DNA of 5,057 nucleotides from an uncultured Chloroflexota bacterium (GTDB taxonomy: Bacteria; Chloroflexota; Anaerolineae; Aggregatilineales; Phototrophicaceae), in assembly GCA_903904765.1 (NCBI GenBank), contig CAIVEA010000756.1:1-5057 (forward strand), in the 5' to 3' direction. How positions within the stretch are numbered: the stretch's first letter is position 1; every line of letters starts with the position of its first letter. A model generated the notes under the pieces. The model was given only the letters and a program-made list of their open reading frames with translations, was not told the DNA's origin and searched no databases. A program made the position numbers and the translations under genes. This document shows, one piece after another, positions 1 to 5,057 of this stretch.

Positions 1-803
1 AGGGCAGCGTCACCACGCAGGACAAAATCCTCGACACGGTGGAAATCATCCGGCGCAAATACCAGTATCGCGGCTTCATCCATCTCAAAGTTATGCCGGG
101 GTCGGAATACGATCAACTGGTGCGGGCGATGCAACTGGCTGACCGCATCTCAATCAATCTCGAAGGCCCCACCGAAACGCGGCTGAACGCCCTCGCGCCC
201 AAGAAAAACTTCCAGAACGAACTGCTGCAACTGCTCGGTTGGGCGCACCAGATTCGTACCACGCGGAGCATTCGCGCCAGCAGCGTGACGCAGTTCGTGG
301 TGGGTGCGGTGGGAGATACCGATCTGGAATTGCTCTCGCTGAGCGAAAAGCTGCACCGCCAGATGAGCCTGACCCGCGCCTATTATTCGGCCTTCAATCC
401 GGTCACGGATACGCCCTTCGAGAACGTGAGCGCCACCCTGCCACAGCGTGAACACCGCCTGTATCAATCCAGTTTCTTGCTGCGGGATTACGGCTGGTCA
501 GTGGAAGAACTACCGCTGGAAGGGGAAGGGAATCTGCGTTTGGATGTAGACCCCAAACGGGCATGGGCGGATGCGAATCTCAGCCAGAAGCCGCTGGACA
601 TCATGCAGGCCGATCGTCAACAACTGCTGCGCGTGCCGGGAATCGGGCCTAAAGCCGCCGACGCGATTCTTCGCGCCCGCCGCAGCGGACGCTTGAGCGA
701 CCTCGGGCATTTGCGCCAGCTAGGTATTGCCGCGCCGGAACGCGCCGCGCCCTATATCCTGCTGGATGGCCGCCGTCCGCCGCTGCAACTGTCGTTATTC
801 TAG
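1..803 (+). CDS. Putative DNA modification/repair radical SAM protein, C-terminal part (5' end outside window)
   Basis: The reading frame is open from the first full codon at position 3 to TAG at 801-803, giving about 266 residues. The GTG at position 39 sits inside conserved sequence and is not the start. The visible part matches the later half of the radical SAM barrel in the family often found linked to a uracil-DNA glycosylase-like protein (the rSAM_link_UDG type): barrel strands 'GFIHLKVMPG', 'ISINLEGPTE' followed by 'LAPKK', 'TQFVVGAVGDTD', and 'YYSAFNPV'. The Fe-S-binding CxxxCxxC motif should lie upstream of the window and cannot be checked. Near the C-terminus a helix-hairpin-helix, 'LLRVPGIGPKAADAIL' (about 618-671), predicts non-specific DNA backbone binding. 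The last five residues are QLSLF. The glycosylase-like partner is not downstream and could be upstream. The family's substrate is unknown to me. The family call is from recalled similarity and is fairly secure; the DNA role rests on the HhH, the C-terminal motif and known gene linkage. Confidence 0.85.
   Translation, partial: GSVTTQDKILDTVEIIRRKYQYRGFIHLKVMPGSEYDQLVRAMQLADRISINLEGPTETRLNALAPKKNFQNELLQLLGWAHQIRTTRSIRASSVTQFVVGAVGDTDLELLSLSEKLHRQMSLTRAYYSAFNPVTDTPFENVSATLPQREHRLYQSSFLLRDYGWSVEELPLEGEGNLRLDVDPKRAWADANLSQKPLDIMQADRQQLLRVPGIGPKAADAILRARRSGRLSDLGHLRQLGIAAPERAAPYILLDGRRPPLQLSLF
786..800 (+). other. Predicted sliding-clamp (DnaN) binding motif QLSLF at the extreme C-terminus
   Basis: The codons caa-ctg-tcg-tta-ttc immediately before TAG encode Q-L-S-L-F. 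This matches exactly the bacterial beta-clamp consensus QL(S/D)LF known from replication and repair proteins. It follows a short Arg/Pro-rich stretch (GRRPPL) that is likely flexible, and terminal placement on a tail is usual for such motifs. The match is seen directly; clamp binding is inferred. Confidence 0.6.
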
Positions 804-1583
804 CGGGTAGCCTGCCCGTTCCAACTTAGACTCGATCTGATCGCGTGTATCGCGCATCGAAAGTTCCAGATACGGCAGTCCCAGCCACGCATTCATCAAT
901 CCGAATAGCACCCCCGTCACCACCCGGAAAACCGGCAGCGTTTCTCGTGGCGGCCAGAAATTGAACGGTGGATAACCCAGCAGTTGGCTCACGCCATCCA
1001 GTGCAATCGGAGCGATCCCCAGCAACAAATAAAGCCAGATGGGGACGGGGCGCAGGTGGCGGCGCACTGTCGGGTGGCTATAGATGAGCGTACCCGCGAA
1101 CAACGCCATGTAAATGCCCATATCACGGGCGCACAGCGCGGTTTTATAGCCCATCTGCTCGTTGCCCTTAAAATCGCGGGAAGCGCCCTGAAAACCGGGG
1201 GTGAAAGCGCGTATATCGCCCACCACGCCCACCCGTTGCCCCCAGATGCTCACCGCATGATCCGGCGCGAACTCCGGCAAGTCCTGCACATACGCCTCGA
1301 AGGGTTTATACGGACTGCCCGTGTTGTAGCGCGGGTAGAACGGCTGCTCCCCGAACAGGAATACCGAACGGAAAGCGAATTGATGGCAGAATGGGCTGTA
1401 CAGGGTGTACAACGTCTGCCCGATGCCCGTCGCGCCCACTTTCATCATGATCGGCGCAGCAATCGGCAGCGACGCATAGATGCCGACCACGATGCACACC
1501 ACCCGCAGCCAGTTATGCGTAAACCGCAGCACCATAAGGTTCAGGCGCAGCCCGACTGAACTGCGCGGTTGTTTGCCAGCCAT
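795..1583 (-). CDS. DUF2085 family integral membrane protein
   Basis: This is a 262-residue membrane protein of unknown function. The DUF2085 signature blocks are all visible: C66-H67-Q68 followed by R72-S73, then C151-x-R153-D154-x-G156-I-Y158, then P192...D196-G197...Q200, and R220-x-x-T223-G. Hydrophobic segments lie at about 24-46, 155-170, 181-203 and 219-238. A roughly 75-residue polar stretch separates the CHQ block from the second conserved Cys; as I recall the compact family versions, these blocks lie much closer together. The N-terminus is basic (GKQPR). The ATG start at 1581-1583 has an AGGGG five bases upstream. The gene is last in the thiol-redox gene string, 79 bases after tlpA. 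Its stop codon lies inside the end of the convergent radical SAM gene, a 9-base tail overlap. The conserved Cys pair beside CcdA/TlpA genes is suggestive, but no function can be assigned. Confidence 0.85.
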   Translation of the reverse strand: MAGKQPRSSVGLRLNLMVLRFTHNWLRVVCIVVGIYASLPIAAPIMMKVGATGIGQTLYTLYSPFCHQFAFRSVFLFGEQPFYPRYNTGSPYKPFEAYVQDLPEFAPDHAVSIWGQRVGVVGDIRAFTPGFQGASRDFKGNEQMGYKTALCARDMGIYMALFAGTLIYSHPTVRRHLRPVPIWLYLLLGIAPIALDGVSQLLGYPPFNFWPPRETLPVFRVVTGVLFGLMNAWLGLPYLELSMRDTRDQIESKLERAGYPLE

Positions 1584-1662
1584 ACCCGCCCCTGCTTTCC
1601 ATCTTGCCTGTTGCGTTCGCAGTCTACCACGTTCAGCCGCCGACGCACACTCCCGCAGCGCA

Positions 1663-2205
1663 TCACAACACCCCGCGCAGCGCTGCCGCCGTCGTGGAGC
1701 CGTAGAAAATATGCGTAATCACACCCTCTGCCGAGATAACATAGGTCGAAGGCTGCCCGCGCAGCTGATACAGCGCCGCCACCCGCTGATCGGGGTCGAG
1801 CAGCAAATCGAACGTCAACCCGAAGCGATCTGCCCATGCCCGCACCTGCGCCGCCCCCTCACCGAGGTTCACCGCCACCACGCGCAGCGCCGTACCGCGT
1901 TCCGCATACAACGCCTGAAGTTCGGGCATCTCAACAGCACACGGTTCGCACCACGTCGCCCAGAAATTCACAATGACCTGCTGCCCGCGCAGCGCCCACA
2001 AATCCACCCGTTCGCCCGTCACTGTCACCCCGCTGAAGGGCGGCGCAACCGCCCCGATCTCCGGTGCGATAGGCCGTTCGCCGGGGCGCACCACGCCCGT
2101 ATAGGTGGCACGCTCCGGCAGCCCAACGACTACCAGAAGCAAAAGAGCCGCGCTCCAGCAGAGCGCAGCCCCCAGAATCAGCCCCGAACGCCTCAACCAG
2201 CCCAT
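1663..2205 (-). CDS. Membrane-anchored TlpA/ResA-like thiol-disulfide oxidoreductase
   Basis: This is a 180-residue thioredoxin-fold protein, a usual length for TlpA/ResA proteins. It has an N-terminal signal anchor (hydrophobic about 8-28 after WLRR), a short linker, and an AhpC/TSA-Redoxin-type domain from about 48. The active site is W85-C86-E87-P88-C89, the same CEPC as Bacillus subtilis ResA, with a Glu three residues after the second Cys (E92) as in ResA. The cis-proline is in 'GQPSTY' (P152). Cys16 is not preceded by a proper lipobox (AALC), so a transmembrane anchor is more likely than a lipoprotein. The likely role is reduction of extracytoplasmic disulfides, classically apocytochrome c CxxCH cysteines, with electrons from the CcdA protein encoded just upstream. 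The ATG shares its A with the upstream TAA (TAATG), and no clear Shine-Dalgarno precedes it, so translation is probably coupled. The substrate is not determined. The domain closely resembles the one at the end of the preceding gene, suggesting tandem duplication. Confidence 0.9.
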   Translation of the reverse strand: MGWLRRSGLILGAALCWSAALLLLVVVGLPERATYTGVVRPGERPIAPEIGAVAPPFSGVTVTGERVDLWALRGQQVIVNFWATWCEPCAVEMPELQALYAERGTALRVVAVNLGEGAAQVRAWADRFGLTFDLLLDPDQRVAALYQLRGQPSTYVISAEGVITHIFYGSTTAAALRGVL

Positions 2206-2207
2206 TA
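2203..2207 (-). promoter_or_regulatory. Stop-start overlap TAATG (translational coupling site)
   Basis: On the - strand the TAA of the CcdA-TlpA fusion (2205-2207) shares one base with the ATG of the following tlpA-like gene (2203-2205). The preceding bases (CTCGGT) offer no good Shine-Dalgarno. Ribosome re-initiation is the simplest explanation and would keep the two thioredoxin proteins at linked levels. Confidence 0.65.
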
Positions 2208-3815
2208 ACCGAGAGCTTGTTTCAACGCCGTCTCGAAAGCCGCAGCATCCAATTCGCCCAGATAACGCGCCACAATCGTCCCGTCGCGCCCGATCAGATA
2301 CGAGGTGGGATAACCGAGGATGTTATAGAGCAGTTGTATCTCGCCTTTTTCATCCAGCAGCAGCGGGAAAGACAGCTTTAGCTCTTTGGCGAAGTCGTCA
2401 ATCTGCTTCGCGGTTTCCATATAGTTGACCGCCAGCACCGTGAACCCCAGCTCGCTGTACTGCTGATACAGAGCTTCGAGAGCAGGCATCTCTTTGCGGC
2501 ACGGGCCGCACCATGTCGCCCAGAAGTTCACCAGCACCACCTGACCGCGCAAATCTGCCAGCCGCACCGTTTCACCCGCCGTTGTGGTCGTCTCGAAATT
2601 CGGAGGGACGCTCCCCTCCTCAAGACCGGACGCAGCGGCTGCGGCGGCTGCCGCATCGCTGATCGAGTTCAAGCCTGTGCTGCCATCCGCCGTCGGTTCA
2701 GCCGTCGGCGCTGCGTTGTTCTGCCCCGACAACGACCCGATCACCTGCTCCTCTAGATTCACCGCCACATCTGCATATTGCCCCGCCAGCGACTGGCTGA
2801 GGATTTGCAGCGTCCCCGTCGCCACCAGCAGGCCGATCACGATCAAGAATGCACCGCTGACCAATTCAATTTTGTGCATGTGGCGCTGGAGTTTCTTCAG
2901 GATACCCTGTGCGCCATCCAGCAGCAGCGCGGTCAGCAGGAACGGTACGCCCAGCCCCAGCGAATAAGCCGCTAGCAGCGTTCCCGCCCGCCCCACATCG
3001 CCCGTATTGGCCGCCATCGTCAGCACCGCGCCGTACACCGGGCCAATGCATGGTGTCCAACCTGCCGAGAAGATCACACCCATCAGCGCCGAACTACCGT
3101 ACCCCTGCCCGCCCCGTGCCTGCATCTGTCGGCGCGTGTCAGTGTACAGGAGCGTCTGGATGCTGCCGATTTGCTGCGTCCAGAAAGCAGCGGCCTGCGT
3201 GAACGCGCCGGAAATGAACAACCACAGCCACAACACGGCCACCAGTGCCAGCGCGATGATCGCCGGCCATTGCACCTGCGTCACTTCACCGGCCATCGTC
3301 GCCATCGTGGTCGTCAGCGACGGCAACAGCGTCCCGCTGAAGCCCCACAGCACAAATGCGCTGCCTAGCAGCCCCGCCGCCACACTCAACAGCGGACTGC
3401 CGATCAGCCGTTTATTGGCCTGCAACAGGGCGAACAGCTTTTGCAACATGCCCATCACATGCAGGCCGAAGAAAATAATCACTATGCCGCCGAAACGTCC
3501 GATGATGCCGGTCACAAGGTTGATGTTGCGCCCGCCCACCTGCTGAATAAATGCAGTGGAGAGCAAGCCGATCAGCACAAATACGAACGTGAACCCCAGC
3601 ACGAAGAACACACCATGCAGCACCGTGCCGAAGCGCATACTCAGCGAAGGCCGCAGCGCCGCCCCGCCCGCCGACACCTGCACTGATACCGAGTTGGTCA
3701 TGCGCCCGCCCATATAGCCGATATAGGCCGGCACCAGCGGCAGCACACACGGAGAGATGAACGAAATGAACCCGGCTACAAAAGCCAGTCCCATAGTCAG
3801 ATTATCAGCGGCCAC
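2205..3815 (-). CDS. CcdA/DsbD-type transmembrane electron carrier fused to a TlpA-like thioredoxin domain
   Basis: This 536-residue fusion moves reducing equivalents across the membrane and uses them outside. The membrane domain (about 8-340) carries both hallmark cysteines: C23 in 'FISPCVLPLVPAY' in the first helix and C256 in 'AGWTPCIGPV'. A low-complexity linker follows (about 362-400, Asn/Ala/Thr/Ser-rich with eight consecutive Ala). The thioredoxin domain (about 404-536) has W435-C436-G437-P438-C439, E442, and cis-Pro503 in 'GYPTSY'. These four cysteines are the only ones, so the protein is a minimal thiol relay; it lacks the N-terminal alpha domain of DsbD. The two membrane cysteines are 233 residues apart against 122 in E. 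coli DsbD (C163 and C285). The difference is largely an insert with two extra hydrophobic stretches (142-165 and 183-208). The start is GTG at 3813-3815, chosen because a GAGGT lies 8 bases upstream; a nearby ATG (3820-3822) is out of frame. Partners are probably the tlpA-like gene overlapping its stop and cytoplasmic thioredoxin. Confidence 0.92.
   Translation of the reverse strand: MAADNLTMGLAFVAGFISFISPCVLPLVPAYIGYMGGRMTNSVSVQVSAGGAALRPSLSMRFGTVLHGVFFVLGFTFVFVLIGLLSTAFIQQVGGRNINLVTGIIGRFGGIVIIFFGLHVMGMLQKLFALLQANKRLIGSPLLSVAAGLLGSAFVLWGFSGTLLPSLTTTMATMAGEVTQVQWPAIIALALVAVLWLWLFISGAFTQAAAFWTQQIGSIQTLLYTDTRRQMQARGGQGYGSSALMGVIFSAGWTPCIGPVYGAVLTMAANTGDVGRAGTLLAAYSLGLGVPFLLTALLLDGAQGILKKLQRHMHKIELVSGAFLIVIGLLVATGTLQILSQSLAGQYADVAVNLEEQVIGSLSGQNNAAPTAEPTADGSTGLNSISDAAAAAAAASGLEEGSVPPNFETTTTAGETVRLADLRGQVVLVNFWATWCGPCRKEMPALEALYQQYSELGFTVLAVNYMETAKQIDDFAKELKLSFPLLLDEKGEIQLLYNILGYPTSYLIGRDGTIVARYLGELDAAAFETALKQALG
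2631..2654 (-). repeat. Eight-codon alanine run in the interdomain linker of the CcdA-TlpA fusion
   Basis: Residues 388-395 are eight consecutive alanines encoded by mixed GCN codons (gcg, gca, gcc, gcc, gca, gcc, gct, gcg). The codon mixture argues against recent slippage of a perfect repeat. It lies between the membrane domain and the thioredoxin domain and probably serves as a tether. Confidence 0.7.
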
Positions 3816-3823
3816 AACCCATT

Positions 3824-3828
3824 ACCTC
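3824..3828 (-). promoter_or_regulatory. Shine-Dalgarno of the CcdA-TlpA fusion gene (decides the GTG start)
   Basis: The - strand reads GAGGT here, with an 8-base spacer to the GTG at 3815. An ATG at 3822 is only one base away and opens a frame that stops after five codons, so the GTG is the supported start. Confidence 0.65.
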
Positions 3829-3844
3829 GTCGCTATACTTCGTT

Positions 3845-3861
3845 GGACAAACATAGGACAA
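3845..3861. repeat. Direct repeat GGACAA-N5-GGACAA (possible operator)
   Basis: Two perfect 6-base copies (3845-3850 and 3856-3861) are spaced 11 bases centre to centre, about one helical turn. On the - strand this is TTGTCC-TATGT-TTGTCC. It lies about 30-45 bases upstream of the ccdA-tlpA start codon in an AT-rich gap. Tandem half-sites at 11 bp are typical of PhoB/OmpR-type response regulators, and the TGTC-N7-TGTC layout resembles a Pho box. No regulator gene is in the window, so function is a guess. Confidence 0.3.
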
Positions 3862-3910
3862 TCACGGTACGAATAGAAAATCAATTCCCTACGGAAAGCA
3901 TTACTGTTCC

Positions 3911-3919
3911 AGTGTAGCA
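3911..3919 (-). promoter_or_regulatory. Candidate extended -10 promoter element for the ccdA-tlpA operon
   Basis: The - strand reads TGCTACACT, that is TG-N-TACACT, matching an extended -10 (TGnTATAAT) at 4 of 6 hexamer positions plus the TG. No good -35 is visible 16-18 bases upstream, which an extended -10 can tolerate. It would give a leader of roughly 85-90 bases containing the direct repeat and the Shine-Dalgarno. It is weak evidence, helped by being in the only AT-rich gap over 100 bases. Confidence 0.27.
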
Positions 3920-3932
3920 TGACTGCGGGGCA

Positions 3933-4796
3933 TCACTCGATGATAATCGTCCCATCTTGGCCTAGACATTCGTAACACCAGCACGCCTGCGCGGGTGGCA
4001 GTTGGACAGTTTCCGTCGCGCCCCCCTGCCCGAAGCGGTTGTGCCAGTACGCGCCCACCAGAGACGCACCTGCACCGAAAGTCAGCCGCCACGCCGCCCC
4101 CGCATACGCCCCCTCGGTGCTGGCGGGGGTACGCTGCTCAACGCGATATTGCCCGCGCACGAGCGCCCGCCCGCCCGCGAACATCCCGCCGCCAAGCACT
4201 TGCCCGTCCTGTTCCAGCCGCCACTGGTAGCGCCGCGTGTCCAGTAACAGCGCAGCGCCCGTTCGCGCCGTTTGCGTCACAACCGGACTCCACGCGCTCG
4301 CCTGTGCCCAGCCCAGTCGTTCGCCGCTGGCATCTGCCAACCCGTACCACATCGGCTCACCGGGCAAGCGTTCCACCACTTGCAGCACCCCTCCATGCCC
4401 GATTCGCGCCCGCAGCGGCGCGTCTGCCGCAGCATACGCCCGTACCGCGCTCACTGCGCCGCGCACTTCCGCCCAGAAAGGCAGCACTGCCGATTCTGGC
4501 AGCAGCGCAGCGGATGTGATGACCATCGGCTGAAGATCAGTCTGCGGCACATACCCGCCGGGAATCTCGAAATACTCACCCACTGCCCGCCGGATAGGTA
4601 ACATGCTATCCGGCCAGTGCTGCCCCACCACCGCCGCCGTCGGTCGCGGCTGGCGCAGCACATTCAGTACCGACAGCGCCCGCCCCTGCCGGATTTCGCC
4701 CGCTGGCAACGCTGCCACAGGCCACCCACGCAGATTGATCGCCACCGCGCTCATGCCCATCCACGTCAAAAAGGTGCGCCGCGAAAGTGTCATCAT
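3933..4796 (-). CDS. Tat-exported protein with two SH3-like domains and a catalytically dead YkuD (L,D-transpeptidase) domain
   Basis: This 287-residue protein starts with a twin-arginine signal: S5-R6-R7-T-F-L, a hydrophobic stretch (about 11-20), and likely cleavage near residues 29-32. Two SH3-like segments follow (about 36-91, including 'LNVLRQP' and 'GGYVPQTDLQP'; and about 107-172, including 'GEPMWYGL'). The last 105 residues look like a YkuD fold ('ALLLDTRRYQWRLEQDGQV', then 'YWHNRFG', then 'QLPPAQ' and terminal 'GTIIIE'). In active relatives the region reads HGTYWHNxFG...MSHGC(V/I)NL. Here the first His is V247, and SHGC is A260-T261-E262-T263, so the catalytic His and Cys are missing. 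The only three cysteines form C272-x-C274-x-x-C277 near the end. The start is ATG at 4796, with a second ATG directly after; no strong Shine-Dalgarno, and 6 bases from the upstream stop, so coupling is likely. Probable role: non-enzymatic envelope or accessory protein. The fold assignment is by eye. Confidence 0.75.
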   Translation of the reverse strand: MMTLSRRTFLTWMGMSAVAINLRGWPVAALPAGEIRQGRALSVLNVLRQPRPTAAVVGQHWPDSMLPIRRAVGEYFEIPGGYVPQTDLQPMVITSAALLPESAVLPFWAEVRGAVSAVRAYAAADAPLRARIGHGGVLQVVERLPGEPMWYGLADASGERLGWAQASAWSPVVTQTARTGAALLLDTRRYQWRLEQDGQVLGGGMFAGGRALVRGQYRVEQRTPASTEGAYAGAAWRLTFGAGASLVGAYWHNRFGQGGATETVQLPPAQACWCYECLGQDGTIIIE

Positions 4797-4802
4797 CAGT
4801 CT

Positions 4803-5057
4803 TTATCTGCTTTCATCCATCACCCGCACCACGCGCTGCTGGATGGCATTCATTTGCACCTGCCCCACCGAGTCCACCGCCCGCACCCGCAGCACATACG
4901 CGCCCGCTTGCGGCGGCTGCCATACCTGCCGCCATAATACCCATTCACCAGCCGGAGCAGGCGTAAAAGCGGCGGGCATCCATGCGCCATCATCGGCACT
5001 CACCTCCACCTGCTGAATTGTGCGCTGTCCGGCAAAGGCCGCCCCGTTCAACAGATC
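4803..5057 (-). CDS. Sulfite-oxidase-like molybdopterin oxidoreductase, C-terminal dimerisation domain only (5' end outside window)
   Basis: The open frame enters from the right edge and ends with TAA at 4803-4805, leaving 84 residues. The sequence follows the C-terminal, Ig-like Mo-co dimerisation domain of sulfite oxidases: 'GAAFAGQRTIQQVEVSADDG' corresponds to the family pattern G-x-A-x-A-G-x-R-x-I-x-x-V-E-V-S-x-D-x-G, followed by a Trp and 'AGAYVLRVRAVDSVGQVQ'. The usual ending with a Pro/Gly/Tyr/His-containing stretch before the last strand is not evident; the protein stops soon after 'QQRVVRVMDESR'. The TTG at 5049-5051 is an internal Leu codon, not a start. The molybdopterin-binding catalytic domain and its Cys ligand lie outside the window, so the substrate (sulfite or another oxide) cannot be judged. 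The next gene starts 6 bases on, in the same frame, and also encodes an exported protein, so both probably belong to one operon. Confidence 0.75.
   Translation of the reverse strand, partial: DLLNGAAFAGQRTIQQVEVSADDGAWMPAAFTPAPAGEWVLWRQVWQPPQAGAYVLRVRAVDSVGQVQMNAIQQRVVRVMDESR

Noticed and set aside
804..860. Hairpins after the radical SAM gene stop (804-818, CGGG...CCCG; and 832-860, TCGAT...ATCGA) as terminators.
   Set aside because: Neither is followed by a T-run on either strand, the stems are short or interrupted, and both lie inside the opposite gene.
984..1559. Long + strand open frames opposite the - strand genes (for example 984-1559, 1480-2208, 3007-3546, 3995-4519).
   Set aside because: Their translations are His/Arg/Pro/Ala-rich, show no recognisable domains, and are antisense to well-supported genes, as expected for shadow frames in GC-rich DNA.
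1541..1664. Small - strand frame starting with ATG at 1664 (overlapping the tlpA stop) and running into the DUF2085 start.
   Set aside because: The predicted 40-residue product is Arg/Asn-rich without a recognisable feature and overlaps the well-supported DUF2085 N-terminus. There is no independent evidence for translation.
3820..3822. ATG on the - strand as an alternative start for the CcdA-TlpA fusion.
   Set aside because: It is out of frame, stops after five codons, and is only one base from the Shine-Dalgarno.
3830..3865. Promoter candidate TTGTCC-18 bp-TATAGC on the - strand.
   Set aside because: Transcription would begin within or after the Shine-Dalgarno GAGGT, which is inconsistent with using that ribosome site. 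Both hexamers are only 4 of 6 matches.
3901..4092. Possible frameshift that would restore a YkuD SHGC motif in another - strand frame (it reads 'GGRDGNCPTA' there).
   Set aside because: The given frame already continues in register through L-P-P and the terminal GTIIIE, and no frame yields SHGC. In-frame loss of the catalytic residues explains the data better than a frameshift.
4797..4805. Molybdoenzyme and YkuD-like protein as one gene split by an in-frame TAA.
   Set aside because: They are in the same frame, but the second starts with its own ATG and a Tat signal peptide, which makes sense only at a protein N-terminus. The frame match has a one-in-three chance.

Overview
The window is a GC-rich, densely coding bacterial segment. 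Protein style suggests Chloroflexota, perhaps an Anaerolineae-like lineage. The clues are a long DUF2085 membrane protein, a two-SH3-like-plus-YkuD protein with the 'YWHN.FG' signature, and a CcdA-TlpA fusion. The taxonomic call is inference from recalled family resemblance, because there is no rRNA or other marker here.

Layout. On the + strand, positions 1-803 hold the C-terminal two thirds of a radical SAM protein of the putative DNA modification/repair type. It ends in a helix-hairpin-helix and a textbook sliding-clamp-binding pentapeptide. Everything else is on the - strand and runs toward it. In transcription order (right to left) these are: the C-terminal end of a sulfite-oxidase-like molybdoenzyme (4803-5057, cut by the window edge); a Tat-exported protein with two SH3-like domains and a YkuD (L,D-transpeptidase) fold that lacks the catalytic residues (3933-4796); a CcdA/DsbD-type membrane electron carrier fused to a thioredoxin domain (2205-3815); a second membrane-anchored TlpA/ResA-like thioredoxin (1663-2205); and a DUF2085 membrane protein (795-1583), whose last codons overlap the end of the radical SAM gene tail to tail.

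How they may work together. CcdA carries electrons from cytoplasmic thioredoxin across the membrane, and TlpA/ResA domains use them to reduce disulfides outside the cytoplasm, classically apocytochrome c cysteines. Two such thioredoxin domains are encoded back to back with a TAATG stop-start overlap, so they are almost certainly co-expressed. The upstream pair (molybdoenzyme and degenerate YkuD protein, 6 bases apart) looks like a separate or shared exported redox module. The YkuD protein has all three of its cysteines packed into a C-terminal CxCxxC, which makes it an attractive but unproven client of the thiol-reducing proteins next door.

Regulation. The only non-coding gap above 100 bases is 3816-3932. 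It is visibly more AT-rich than its flanks, and holds a good Shine-Dalgarno for the GTG-initiated ccdA-tlpA gene, a possible extended -10 element, and a direct repeat with 11-bp periodicity. The other gap, 1584-1662 (79 bases), shows only a modest Shine-Dalgarno. No RNA genes, insertion sequences, CRISPR arrays or convincing terminators were seen, and there is no gene-free stretch over 300 bases.
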